Source of the DNA: Prillingera fragicola
Taxonomy: Eukaryota; Basidiomycota; Tremellomycetes; Trichosporonales; Trichosporonaceae
NCBI GenBank assembly: GCA_002335605.1
Contig: BEDY01000001.1
Span: 992,001-1,056,000 of the forward strand
DNA length: 64,000 bases
Reading direction: 5' to 3'
The notes under the pieces are model-generated. The model saw nothing but the letters and a program-made list of their open reading frames with translations, was not told the DNA's origin and did not search any database. The position numbers and the translations under genes are program-made. Shown piece by piece: positions 22,856 to 33,764 of this stretch (position 1 is the first letter of the stretch; the number at the start of each line of letters is the position of its first letter).

Positions 22856-23941
22856 ATGCACGACGGACCAGTCCGAGGAGGTCAGTCTGGACGACGCATT
22901 CCGCGAAGCTCAACGCTAACTCCTTCTGCAGGCACCCGTGGAGGCGCTGGCGAGTTCAAGTGAGCCGTTCTACAACCTCTCCAACTTCATACTAACTTTA
23001 CAGGTGGTCCGATGTCCAAGGCGACAAGCACAGGGGTGAGTCATCTTAAACTAGCTGAAAGACAAAACCTGAACACGTCAGAAAACTACCTCGGCGCTAC
23101 TGTCAACGCGCCCGCGGGACGATGGCAGAAAAACAAGGATGTCCATTGGTACATTCGAGACAAGGATGAGGACGCCGATGCTGCCGAGCAGCGCCGGAAA
23201 GAGGAGATTCGCAAGCTCAAGGAGGCAGAGGAGGATGCGCTGGCCGTGGCTTTGGGCTTTGAGCCTACGAAGCGAGACGCCGACGGAGAAGGTACCGGCT
23301 CCAACAATATCCCAGTCAAGGGCGATGCCGAGCGGGCAGAGAAGGAGAAGGAGGAAAGGAGGAGGGAGAAAGAGTGCGTTCGGGTAATCACTGCTCGGAA
23401 TAGAGCTGACATTTCCAGGCTGCGCAAGCAGGAACGAGCGGTGAAGCGTGCCGAACGCGAGCTGCGTCGTGAGGAGAGGCGAGGAGATCGCCGCAGTCAC
23501 CGGGACCGTTCACGCTCCCGTGAGCGCGACACCGACCGCCGTGATCGTAATTGCTCTAGGGATCGGTATGACGACCGTCGCCATACCAGCGATCCTCGAG
23601 ACCGTCGCATAGACGATGACTCGCGTAATAGGTCACGGCGGCACCGCGACGACCGTGACGAGCGCGACAACCGCGACCGGGACCATGCAGGTGACCGTCA
23701 TCGGGACAGCCGGCGTGAAACGGACCGCCAACACGACCGAGACAGTCGGGGTGCACGCGACTCGTACGACTCGCGATCTGGGGGACGCCATCGTTCCGAC
23801 CGCTCACGGACACGCTCTCAGTCGCCTGCTAGGCGGCGTGAAGCGTCTCCCTCACCACCGCGCCGGGGTGGTGGTGAGCGCGGTGAACAGCGTCCTGCAG
23901 AGGCTGCACCATCTGTACTTATCCATGATGATGACGCATGA
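22856..23941 (+). CDS. MMTAG2-family RS-rich protein (kinase-phosphorylation domain)
   Basis: Eukaryotic family typified by human multiple myeloma tumour-associated protein 2, a nuclear protein found with splicing factors; molecular function is not established. Five exons: 22856-22880, 22932-22959, 23004-23035, 23082-23373 and 23419-23941; 299 residues. The four short first exons assemble the diagnostic N-terminus GPVRGGTRGG, WSDVQGDKHRENYLG and APAGRWQKNKDVHWYIR, then EDALAVALGF. The second half is an Arg/Asp/Ser-rich RS/RD domain (about residues 140-285) typical of splicing-associated proteins. The last intron is 45 nt, in frame and stop-free; splicing it gives KELRKQ. The family call is strong; a role in mRNA processing is inferred from the RS domain. 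Confidence 0.88.
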
Positions 23942-24334
23942 TAGCGCCATGGTCGCTGGTAGATTATTGTTGATGATCATGAATGCGGATCGAGGGTGGA
24001 CTTGAACACGTGATGTGCTCCACCTCGGGCACTAGCTGTTCCCTGGGTGGTCGATCTGATTTTGACCCCGAAAGGAGGTTTGTGCGGCCGATGAGATGGT
24101 ATTGTTGCATGACGCAGGCGGGCGGCGGCCGGCAGGACCGCCGCCGCCGCGTAGACGTTCTTTGTCGGGGCATAACGCTGCATGTTACTGCTTTTGCTGT
24201 TTACCTCTTGTACAATCGTTCATCTTATATTCATCACCTCATTGTGTTCCTCTATCTCATCGGCTTCGGCACACACACACACACTCAAACTACACTCGTT
24301 CATTACCCCCCTTTTTAATCCCATCTAGTTCATC
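23942..24334. other. Intergenic, promoter of SVF1
   Basis: Between two same-strand genes. Contains an (AC)7 microsatellite at 24271-24284 about 50 bp ahead of the SVF1 start and pyrimidine-rich sequence. No gene seen. Confidence 0.55.
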
Positions 24335-26115
24335 ATGTCTTGGTTTGGGTAAGTTCAATCTAGAGCCAGGGGTCGAGCGGCAAAGACTACCAAGTGGCCA
24401 ACGAGCGACCGGCACGGCTTTCGTGGCCTCGAGCACCGGAATGTCTTACTCTAGAGACTGAGCTCGTGTGCTGTGCTGCTCGATAGGAGGCGATCTAGGC
24501 TGGCGACATCCTCTTCCATTGGCCACCTACCACATGGACAATCACTGACAACCCAGTGGTTCGCACAAGCACGAGGGGCCCAACTTCTACCCCGTCACCT
24601 CGTACCTCTCTGGTATGGGGGAACTGACCGACAAGGACACTGAGGTAGGTAGTGTCACGACATGAGCTTGTACGCGTGAACTGACGCGTCCAGTTCTCCT
24701 GCATCACTGGCAAGGGTTTCCAGACCGAGACCAAGACCTGGTACTCTGTGCTCGACGATGGAAGCGTTCTCATGGTCCAGGTCATCTGGAGTTTCCTGGG
24801 GTGAGTAGCAGAGCTAGCTGCAAACGCCTATGCTAACGCCGCCAGCATCTTCATGGTCCCCGCGACCGCGCAGATGACTTTCAAGCTGTACAATCCCGCG
24901 ACCAAGCAGTCATCGTGGAAGTCGGTCAACGTCTCGGGCTTCAAGCACGAGGGCGCCAACTGCAAGTCGGACAGCTTTGACGTCAAGCTCACGGGCTCGG
25001 CTTCCGGCGAGGAGGTCTACACGATCTCGGGCAACCTTGACAAGGACGTCCAGATCAACGTCACTTTCACCAAGCCTGCTTCGGCTCCTGGATGGAAGTA
25101 CGGCTCTGGTGACGCCGGTGGATTCTCGACCTTCGGCCACGGTCGCAGCGAGGAGAAGCGCGAGGGCTTTGTTGTCCAGTGAGCATCTGACGACTGCGAG
25201 TGTGGGGTGCCTTGAACTGACAAGTGCAGCCGCTTCCACCCCATTGTGAAGAGTGGCGGTACCATTGCTCTCAACGGCCAGCTCGTCGAGGCCAAGGGTG
25301 AGGGCATGTTCGTCCACGCTATCCAGGGCGGCATGCGTCCCAATCTCGTGAGTTTAACAACTGGCGACGGTAGCTGACAGCAGATTGCCTCGCGTTGGAA
25401 CTTTGCCTTCTTCACCTCGGGTGGAGGTGAGGAACAGTCGGAGCTCGGCGACGTTCGCGCCATCCAGATGGAGTTTACCACCACTGTGCGTTGGAAAGTG
25501 GCTCCAAATATTGCTTCAGTATACTAACCGCACAGGACGGCTACGGCCCCGGTGGCAAGGTGACTGGCCGCACTAAGGTGAACATTGGCTGTGTCTACAC
25601 CTCGTCTCTTCCCAAGTCTGCTCTTATTGTGACTGGTCAGACCCACGCTCCTGAGGGTACTACCGCCTGGCCCACGCCTAACAAGGACGTGTCGGTTGCT
25701 GAGCACCTTCGTGTCGCAAAGGATGACTTCACTGGCTACGATGCTCCTCACGGCCTCGCATTCGAGTGGGCTGCTCCTCGCGCTGACGGCGCTGGCAATG
25801 CGTCTGCATCAGTCAAGGTCGATGACGCCATGTCTGGTCTGATGGAGAAGGTCGACGTTCTTGCCGAGATTCCGTATGTCCTGCGTAAGGGCCTCGCGGC
25901 CGTGACCGGCACCAAGCCATTCATTTTCCAGGTCAGTATCAGGGTGTGGCGCACGCTGGGCTCTGTCCGAGTGCCCAACGTCTTGTTTTGGCATAAGAAT
26001 TTGCAGCTGACAGCCACAGTACTACAACAAGGCCACTCTCGAGGTCGACGTTGGCGACAAGAAGATTCCGGTCAAGGGATGGATGTTCAACGAGGCGTCG
26101 TTCATCTCCCAGTAG
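24335..26115 (+). CDS. SVF1: Survival factor Svf1
   Basis: Lipocalin-like double-barrel protein; yeast Svf1 moves ceramide from ER to Golgi and is needed for oxidative and cold stress survival. Eight exons (24335-24348, 24557-24644, 24694-24800, 24846-25178, 25230-25347, 25384-25485, 25536-25931, 26020-26115) give 417 residues, close to the yeast size. It starts MSWFGGSHKHEGPN; the N-terminal amphipathic segment is thought to anchor the family to membranes. The second half includes HRFHPIVKSGGTIA, the read FTTTDGYGPGGKV across an exon junction, and the family-type end KPFIFQ/YYNKATLEVDVG. The first intron is 208 nt, several times longer than the others. The family assignment is from recognition of the conserved blocks. 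Confidence 0.88.
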
Positions 26116-27280
26116 TCATCGCAGTAGTAGCACTCTATCCTGTACAGCTCTCTAGTTTCTAGTAGTCCTAATGCATTGTGATCCAGCAAGTCGACTACTG
26201 GATTATTGGTCTGGACATGGCTAGGCAACGGAATGTGGCATCTGTCGCAACATCTTGATGCCGTGCTCCGTCGGTATTTGGTCTCTTCATCGTGCACAGG
26301 GTCGGCTTAGCAAAGCGCCGTTGCCGATTGTCCGAGGACGGTGCGAGGTCAGCCGTGCGAGTTTGTAGCGGAGTTCCTTCGGGCCGGGGATGCAGGACAT
26401 GCAAGGAGTTGCAGGAGACATGCAGGGGCGTTTCGAGCTCGGGCTGCCACTACTACCCTCGGTCGCCACTGTGCAACGGCGTTGAAGACCCAGGGCGGAG
26501 TGGCTTCCACAGGCACGAGATGTCCCTTTGGCTCCGGACAGCTGGTCATCCATACCCGCCGGCGTTGGTCCCGGGCAGCCAATAGAGTAGTGACCTGGCC
26601 TGTTCGGGTACACCTCTCTTGGCGGCAAACAATCGGAACCGCCCACCAATTGGGCCACCAACCAGCCAGCACGCACGCCCTCGGGTGCGCTTTTGCTGCT
26701 GCAGCGCGCGCTCATGGCATGCTCGAGCGAGCTCCACGAACATCTTTCTCCTTTGCCCCCTGCTGCATAGCATTGCGACCACCACTTCTTGGATCTCTCA
26801 GCAGCACTCACGCTCGTTCGCTGTACCCATCTCGCTACCCGTATTCGCACATACCACAGCGCTCTCACCGCTCACCGCGTCATTTCACGCCACCCACCCG
26901 GCCGGCACCTCACTTTCGCGGTTTACAACCAACGTTTCCCCGCCGCCGCCGCCGTCCTCGCGCCGGGCCCCCGGGACACGCACGCAGCTCCGTCTTGAAT
27001 TGTATGCGCGCTACTGCTAGGTCTGAGCTATCGCTGACGTTTAAAAGGTCGACCACAGTAAATGTTTACACGTTTGTAACCCAGATCCCACACGTTCCGT
27101 TGTCAGCACACAGCCCCAGCACGCAAGATTGGACCTCGGCCAGCACACTTTCCTCTCACACGGTCAAGCATAGCAGCACATCCCTGTCCGCAGCTGTCAC
27201 CTTTCTCAGCGATAACATACGCATAGTCTCTCATCTCCTCAAAGCGCTTGCTCTTGAAACAACTGCTCCACTCTGCCACT
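26116..27280. other. Intergenic region, 1.17 kb
   Basis: Open frames in this stretch (for example 26341-27420 and 26287-26868 on the other strand) lack family features and one overlaps the true start of the next gene in another frame. The last 500 bp is pyrimidine-rich, as expected for a promoter and 5' UTR. Confidence 0.55.
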
Positions 27281-28661
27281 ATGGATTTCGACCAGCCCCA
27301 AGCCGCCGCGATCGCGCGCATCACTACCCTCGCCGACTGGGTCCGGTTCTTCCACCCCACCAATGGCATCTTTCGCTCGCCGTCCGACGATGGCGAGCAC
27401 ATCCGACACCTCGATATTGATCTCCGGTTCATCCAGCCCGAGTCGGGGAGCCTCGTGCCTGCCGCAGCGGCTGCTCCGGTTCACCTTCCGAACCTCACAC
27501 ACTTGACGTTGAGGGGCGGTGGCCTCGACGGCGTGGATCACCCCGATCGCATGGCATGCTTGTCAGAGGTGCTTCTAGCTGTTGACCCCATCGAGGTTCG
27601 CTGGTGAGTGACTCTGTCCGTGGTAGCCGGTACCGGTACCAGCACCATGCTTCCTTCCGAAAGGGAAGGCGTGGGTGGCGAAAAATGCTGACATTGTGCT
27701 TAGGTTGAACGGATCAAACGACCCTGACGAGCGCCTGTCTGTTTCTACCCACTTTGTCAACGCCCTCATCGTCGAGGCCGGCGAGGAGTGGGCAGCGCGC
27801 GGGACTCTCCGCAAGCTTGTTGTCCGTGGTAAGTACCTATGTGGATGACGTGTGGCAATGTGTGGCTATTGTCCTTCCGAGGCACTGACGGTTTAGGTGG
27901 CTTCCCTGCGCTCGACCCTACCGCACCGGCAACACTGGCCCGTCTCACCCACCGTGGATCAGTTGACTCTGATGCACCGAGTGAAGAGGATGCGAGCATT
28001 CCCAGCTTGCCGGCTACCCCAACGCTTCCTTCAATGCAGACTCTTTCGGCAAAGAACAGCCGCGAAAGCCTCCGAAAGCCAATCAACCTGGATTTCGCCT
28101 TTGGATCATGGGCAGTCAAGGATCTCGAGTGGCACTTTGATGGTCAGTGAACAAAGGCAAGCGTTTCGAAAACTAACACACGCAGGCGGCTACACGCGCT
28201 CGGCAATCCTCATGACATTGCAGAACCTATTCCGCGCTTATGGTGCGTCGTTCCCATACGGCGCCCCCAACACGCGCGCAAAGTTGCCAGTCGTCGTCAC
28301 CCTCATCTCGATCCCTGCTGCGCTCATCGATAGCGTGCGAGTGATCCCGGACAGCCTAAAGATGAGCGAGGCGGCGCGTTCGTGGATGCACGACGTCACC
28401 TTCCTCGCCGAGGACGACGCTGCCGCTCGATTGTGCGACGAGGAGCCAACCAGCAACGAGCGCATGTTTGCCCGTCTCCGTGCCAACCTCATTGTCGCAC
28501 AGGCCTTTAGGCACGTCCACCTTGACCAGCTGCACCCCGAACCCCAGGCGCAGATGGAACAGGTCATTGGCCCCGTCATCCTCAAGCTCAGCCCCGAACG
28601 TTTCCCCAAGCCCGCCGAGCCCACCCCCACCAAGCTAGAGGGTATCCCCGCTCAGTACTAG
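27281..28661 (+). CDS. Hypothetical protein, four exons
   Basis: Not recognised. Exons 27281-27603, 27704-27828, 27897-28142 and 28186-28661 give 389 residues with consensus splice sites and continuous phase, so the gene is real. The N-terminal half contains leucine-rich stretches (LPNLTHLTLRGGG, LSEVLLAVDPIEVRW) in the style of F-box/LRR-like orphans that are common in these yeasts, without a clear F-box. The middle carries a Ser/Pro-rich linker. The C-terminal third is predicted helical and ends in a Pro/Lys-rich tail. No signal peptide or membrane helix. It lies on the same strand as SVF1 and MIC60; nothing in the context suggests a function. Confidence 0.72.
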
Positions 28662-29073
28662 ACGTGTAGCGCTCGACAGGCAAACATACAGTGCATGGAA
28701 AGAAGGACCCCAAATCAACAACCGAATCTTACAACATTGCGCGCGAAGCAAACATGTCGCGCGCTGGCAGAGAATGTATGAACCCGAGGAGACTGGCCAT
28801 ACCCAGGGCGAGTACATGTTGTGCATACATAGTTAGTTTGTGTACGATAGCATAGGAGATGAATTGCATGAGCAGTGAGCAGCATCAAGGCTTGACACAG
28901 ATAAAAGCATAACGTCATCTCAGCGACCTGAGTCTGAAACGCCACATCTGAAATCGACTGCGCTCACTGTAGGATAACGCCGCAATCACCGTCAGCCGCT
29001 CGGCGTCCCTCGGGGGTGGTCATTTCGGCCCTTCCGCGCTCGAGTGACATCGACCACCTTCCCAGTCGCTACC
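28662..29073. other. Intergenic, promoter of MIC60
   Basis: Between two same-strand genes; contains the 3' end of the hypothetical gene and the MIC60 upstream region. No other feature seen. Confidence 0.5.
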
Positions 29074-31223
29074 ATGTTCGCTGCCCAAGTCAGGCTGGCC
29101 TCGCGGGCTCCCAGGACCTTGGTCCAGCGGAGGGTGAGTCTCTACCTGTCTGATCGGCGCTGACTTCACAGGCCCTCACCACTTCCGCGCCCGTCCGGAA
29201 TGTGCCTCACCCTCCCAAAGACATCCCTCCCCCTCCCCCTCAGACCGCTGCCGGTCGCGCCGAGGCTCCCTCGATCCGCGTCACACCCGCACGCTCGGGT
29301 GGTGCCCGTCGCTTCCTGATCTGGACCTCCCTTGGTCTTATCGTCTTCTATACCGGTATTGGATACGCATCGACCCAGTCCGAGTTTTACCGTGACTTGT
29401 TCTCCAACGTTCCTGGAGGAGAGGCGATGGCGGACTTTGCGGACGAGCATGGATGGGAGGAGTTTGGCTACGCGACCGTTGTCAGGAAGCTCACCAAGTG
29501 GCGCCAGACCGGCAAGGACGACCTCGATGCCACTGTTGCTGAGGCCAAGCGTGTTGCCGAGGCGCGTACTGCCGAGGTTCAGGCCGCCGCCAAGCGCGCC
29601 TCTGAGCGTGCGGCTGCCCTCAGGGAGCAGGCCGCTATCAAGACTGCCAGCCTTAGGGAGCAGGCCGCTGCCCAGGCTGCCAACGTCAAGGAGCGGGCCG
29701 CCGTCAAGACTGCCAACCTCAAGGATCAGGTCGTCAAGGCCGCCAGTGACGCAAGGGACACTGCCAGCAAGCTGGCCCACGACACCAAGGAGGCTGCCGT
29801 TGACGCCAAGGACAACCTTGCCAAGGCGACTGGCATCGACAGCGTTGTCGCCGACGCCGAGGACGCTCTTAAGCGCGGTCCCATCTACCCCGACACGGCC
29901 AAGCCCCGTGGCCTTGACCCCCGTGGTGTCTCGCCCCAGAAGCCCGACTACACGGGCAAGGAGCTCTACAACGAGTCGCTCCCTCTTGGCTTTGAGCCCC
30001 CTCCCGGCTACTACCTCCAGCCTCCTGCCAAGGAGAAGAAGATTGAGGCCGGCGACAAGCTCCCCCTTCTCGGCCCCAAGGTCAAGGAGTTTGCCGGCCA
30101 GGAGCCGGTTATCGCCCAGCTCGCTTCGACCATTGACTCGCTCACCTCGTCGCTCTCGTCGGCAAAGGGTGGCCCCAGTGCCGACGCCTCTGGCATTCTC
30201 TCGCGTGCGCAGAAGGACCTCGCGGCCCTCAACGCCCGTATTGACGACGTCACGAAGACGGAGAAGCAGCGTCTCGAGAAGACTGTTGCTGGCAAGACCG
30301 CCGAGTTTGAGGCTCAGCTCAAGCAGAAGGAGGCCGAGTGGCAAAAGGATGAGGGCAAGCTCAAGGAGACCTGGGAGAGCGAGCGCCAGAAGATGGTGGA
30401 CTCGTGGCGCAACATTCTCGACGGTGAGCTCGCCACCCAGCGTCACACCATTGAGGAGCGCCTGCGTGAGGAGGTTGTGTCGCAGGGTATCGAGCTCCAG
30501 CGTAGGTGGCTCCGCTCCATCAAGTCTCAGGTTGAGACTGAGCGCGGTGGCCGTCTTGCCAAGCTCGACAGCCTGAGTACCTCGCTCAAGCAGCTCGAGC
30601 GTATCACCCTCGACAACTCAGCTGTCCTTGACGATAACGTTCGCCTCCACAAGCTCTGGTCCGCCCTCCGTGCCGTCCAGGCCAAGGCTGAGCGTGGTGA
30701 CGTCGCCTTTGACGACGAGGTCCGTGTTCTCCAGGCTGTTGCTGCTCCTGCCCCTTCGTCGGACGCCACCGCCCCCTCCAACGACAACGCCGTCATCAGT
30801 GCCGCCATCTCACAGCTTGAGCAGAGTGGTATCCCCCAGACTGGTGTCAAGTCGTTTGCCGCCCTCTCGTCGTGGTTCTCCAACTCGGTTGCCCCTCGTG
30901 TTCACGAGGCCTCGCTTGTTCCCGCCCCCGAGAACGCATCTGTCGCATCGCACCTTGCCTCGTCGATTCTGTCCAAGCTCATGTTCCGCCCCAAGGCCGG
31001 ACTTGTTGACGGCAACGACGTCGGCGCCGTTCTTGCTCGCGCCGAGTGGGCGCTTGGAGAGAAGGACCTGGACGCCGCTGCCCGCGAGATCAACTCGCTC
31101 CGCGGCTGGCCCCGCAAGCTCGCCGACGACTGGCTCCGCGAGGCGCGTCGTCGCCTCGAGGTCCAGCAGGCCCTTGACATCGTCGGCACCGAGGCGACGC
31201 TCAGCTCCCTCCTCCTCGTTTAA
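29074..31223 (+). CDS. MIC60: MICOS complex subunit Mic60 (mitofilin/Fcj1)
   Basis: Inner mitochondrial membrane protein that forms crista junctions. Two exons (29074-29133, 29172-31223) give 703 residues. The N-terminus is an Arg-rich presequence (MFAAQVRLASRAPRTLVQRR), followed by a Pro-rich linker and one membrane helix (RFLIWTSLGLIVFYTGIGY, about residues 72-92). Then comes a long Ala/Lys/Glu helical repeat region (about 150-245), a coiled coil, and the conserved C-terminal mitofilin domain (SWFSNSVAPRVHEASLVP through REINSLRGWPRKLADDWL). Domain order and the signature end are those of fungal Mic60. The repeated LREQAA-type units are unusually regular. Confidence 0.93.
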
Positions 31224-32307
31224 GGGGAGCACTGTTGTAGAGGTGTAGTGTCTAGGCACAAAATGGGTTTAGGACCCTGGTAGTTAGATGCATTTCGCAT
31301 TGGGCAATACTGGTGTGGCAATCTACCAGCCGTGTCACCTTCCGTTTAGAGGTGCGTTGCCCACTGACAGAGCACGGGTGGTTCAGAATGTGGAGGATAG
31401 CATTCGTGTTGATTACGTGTGCACACCGCTCACCTAGTGAGCATGGTAAGTGTGGGGGGGAAGCGAGAGAAGCAAACACGGTGTGGCACAATTTAATATC
31501 AATAATTTAACCACTTCTTGACAATTTCTCTGCATCTCACGGCATGCAAGATCCTCAACAATAAGCCATGCCAGAGCTTCTTTGGAGATAGTGAGCAGTA
31601 AGTGTCTGAATGTCTGCAACAGTGGGTTTTATGAGGGTACGGTGGAATCAAAGGGGAGATATGAACGTTATTCTGTCCGGATAAATCGACAAATTATTAG
31701 GTGTAGACCAAAAAGTGCTCAAAAACTGTGGGTTTTTTGAGAGTGACCAGAAAGAGAGTCGCAGTTGATGTTTGAGGGAACGAGAGCAGAGAGGAAAAAC
31801 TGAGAGCAGGAGGCTCCACTGAATTCGAAGGTTTCATAAATGTGACGAATGAAGACGTGAGTCCAGCGCAGCCCTCAGCGAGGAGAAGTACCGCCAAGAC
31901 CCCCAAGCACCGCCAGTGCAAAGCGCCGCCAGTGGTGGCTGTTGCTTCATATCGTGTCGATCCGTGCAGTGGCGCCTTCCAAGGTGCCACGAGCTCGCTT
32001 CTCTTCGTAATGGCACGCCACAGGCCCAAGCGGCCATCGTATCTGGTGCAATCAAGACAACCGAGGTGACAAGCCACGCATTCGGCCCGTAGATTACGGC
32101 GTTCTGCACGAGGTCGACACAGAAGCGCCACCTCGGTCACCCTGCTGCCATCCCACCCCCCCCCCACCCCCCCGGGCCCCTGGAGCTCCTGGCGACACAC
32201 GGACGCACTTTGCCTAAACATCTTCCATCACCTCAGCCTATCATCAAGCCAGCCCCCAATCTCTACCACAAAAACTCTGCACTCCGTACTCGTCGATGCT
32301 AGCGCGC
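31224..32307. other. Convergent intergenic region
   Basis: About 1.1 kb between the stops of MIC60 (+) and the DUF6534 gene (-). It includes the C-rich tract at 32152-32180. Open frames on the minus strand (31697-32221) have no recognisable features. Confidence 0.55.
32152..32180. repeat. C-homopolymer tract (G-rich on the minus strand)
   Basis: Runs of C3, C10, C7 separated by single A bases and ending GGGCCCC. On the minus strand, which is the transcribed sense of the neighbouring DUF6534 gene, this is G-rich and could form a G-quadruplex about 130 nt past its stop codon. Confidence 0.75.
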
Positions 32308-33764
32308 TTAGTCAATTCCGTCGATCTTGAATTCAGTGTTTTTCTTTTGGCGCACACGGTCCATGTACGCAGAGTTGAGACCGACTTCGCTCTGGTTGAC
32401 GCCACTATAGTCAATGCTCGTGACCTCTGTCCCTGACTCGGAGGGCTCGCGGAGCTTGGGTTCAATCTTGGTGGGTATGAACGCGGGGCTGATCTTGTGC
32501 GACTGTGCATGTGTGTCAGCTGCTACACTGAGCTAGGCGGGTCTGTCTCACCTCGACGTAAGTCTCAGTCTGCACGTGAATGGTCGCAGGACCGAGCGCT
32601 GCTAAGACACGATTGCGGTGGTTGTTGGGGTTCATGTTGTAGGCGTTCGTATTCTGCAAGTTAACAGAGTGTACTGGACATCAGGGGTGAGAACGTACAC
32701 GGTAGCCAGACATGGTGCCATCGTCCATGTGCCGACGCAGGTTGTGGCGCTGGTTGAGGACATAGACCATGCCGACAACATAGAATTTGCCTTGGATCAT
32801 CCTAACGTGTCAGCTTGTGCACTAGGCCATTCGCTAATCTCACTCAAAGAAGACACCCCAGAATGTACCTCCCTGGACGGCAAAGTCGATCAGGAGTGAC
32901 AACGCAATGATGGTGGGTGGCAGCTGGGACTCGAGGGCGACACGAATGAGGCGCTTAACCAGCTTGTCGGTCTGCTCCCACTCTGAACGAGACCTGAGCA
33001 AACCCCACATGACCGCACAGGTAATGACAACGTCCGCCACACAGGTGCCACAAATCCACATCCAGATGAAAATGTTGTACGTCATGTCGAGCCTGTTGAA
33101 CATGTTGCCATACGTGGCAACAGCCAGCGCACCGACCACGGAGGCCAAGAGGGGGACACCGACGGCAACGAGGATTATCTTGTAGCGGCCGACCACCTTG
33201 TACGCACGTTCTGCGTAAAAGGACTGGTTGATTAGATTGTTTTGGCTGCCACGGGACTCACTTGCACCACCACCACCATGTAAGCGTCCACAATGGGATA
33301 GAAAGAGAGCCCTGAGATGATTAGCTCACTGGTGCGCATATGTACGTACACCGGTAGTCGGTAAACTGCCCGTATCGACCGTATTGAAATGCAAACATGT
33401 AGACTATCCAAACCACCGACCTGCGGGGTGAGCTTGCAATTACGAGGCTCTGCTTACAAGATGGAAACCCCAAATCCCACTAGGGCTGTTGAGATCTAGA
33501 CTGTCAACAATCTGTCACTTGGAGGCCCGAGTCTTGCGATTGCTGTCACGCCAGCTCTGACCAGCAGGTGAGCCACTTACCACTGCGAATCGGACGACAC
33601 CCCGCTCCTCATCCTTGTGCGAAAGCCAGTCGAACATGAGAGCTCCGAGCACACCAAGCAAAATAGAGTCAATGAACAGGCTGCGGTAGATCAGTGGCGG
33701 TAGCTGGTGCCACGCTGCAGACGTACCCGATGATGAGAGGAGCCAGAGCTGCTGGTTTGCTCAT
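32308..33764 (-). CDS. DUF6534-type seven-helix membrane protein
   Basis: Basidiomycete-specific family of polytopic membrane proteins of unknown function. Exons reconstructed from 33764: 33764-33727, 33680-33581, 33495-33458, 33420-33350, 33311-33262, 33223-32844, then three further short exons ending at 32308. Each junction keeps phase. Hydrophobic helices include the start (ALAPLIIGLFIDSILLGVLG), STALVGFGVSILSVVWIVY, YMVVVVQSFYAERAY, IILVAVGVPLLASVVGALAV, NIFIWMWICGTCVADVVIT and IIALSLLIDFAVQGG. The segment TDKLVKRLIRVALESQLPP and the loop after helix 7 match the family pattern. The cytosolic tail is about 100 residues. The call rests on pattern recognition rather than a search. Confidence 0.72.

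Noticed and set aside
26341..27420. 359-codon open frame upstream of the 27281 gene
   Set aside because: It overlaps the true multi-exon gene in another frame, and its composition is random His/Arg/Ser/Pro.
29166..30446. 426-codon open frame antisense to MIC60
   Set aside because: Mirror of a biased, repetitive coding exon; Leu/Gly/Val-rich with no recognisable domain.
31697..32221. 174-codon minus-strand frame between MIC60 and the DUF6534 gene
   Set aside because: No domain, no consistent exon neighbours, and it runs across the C-homopolymer tract.
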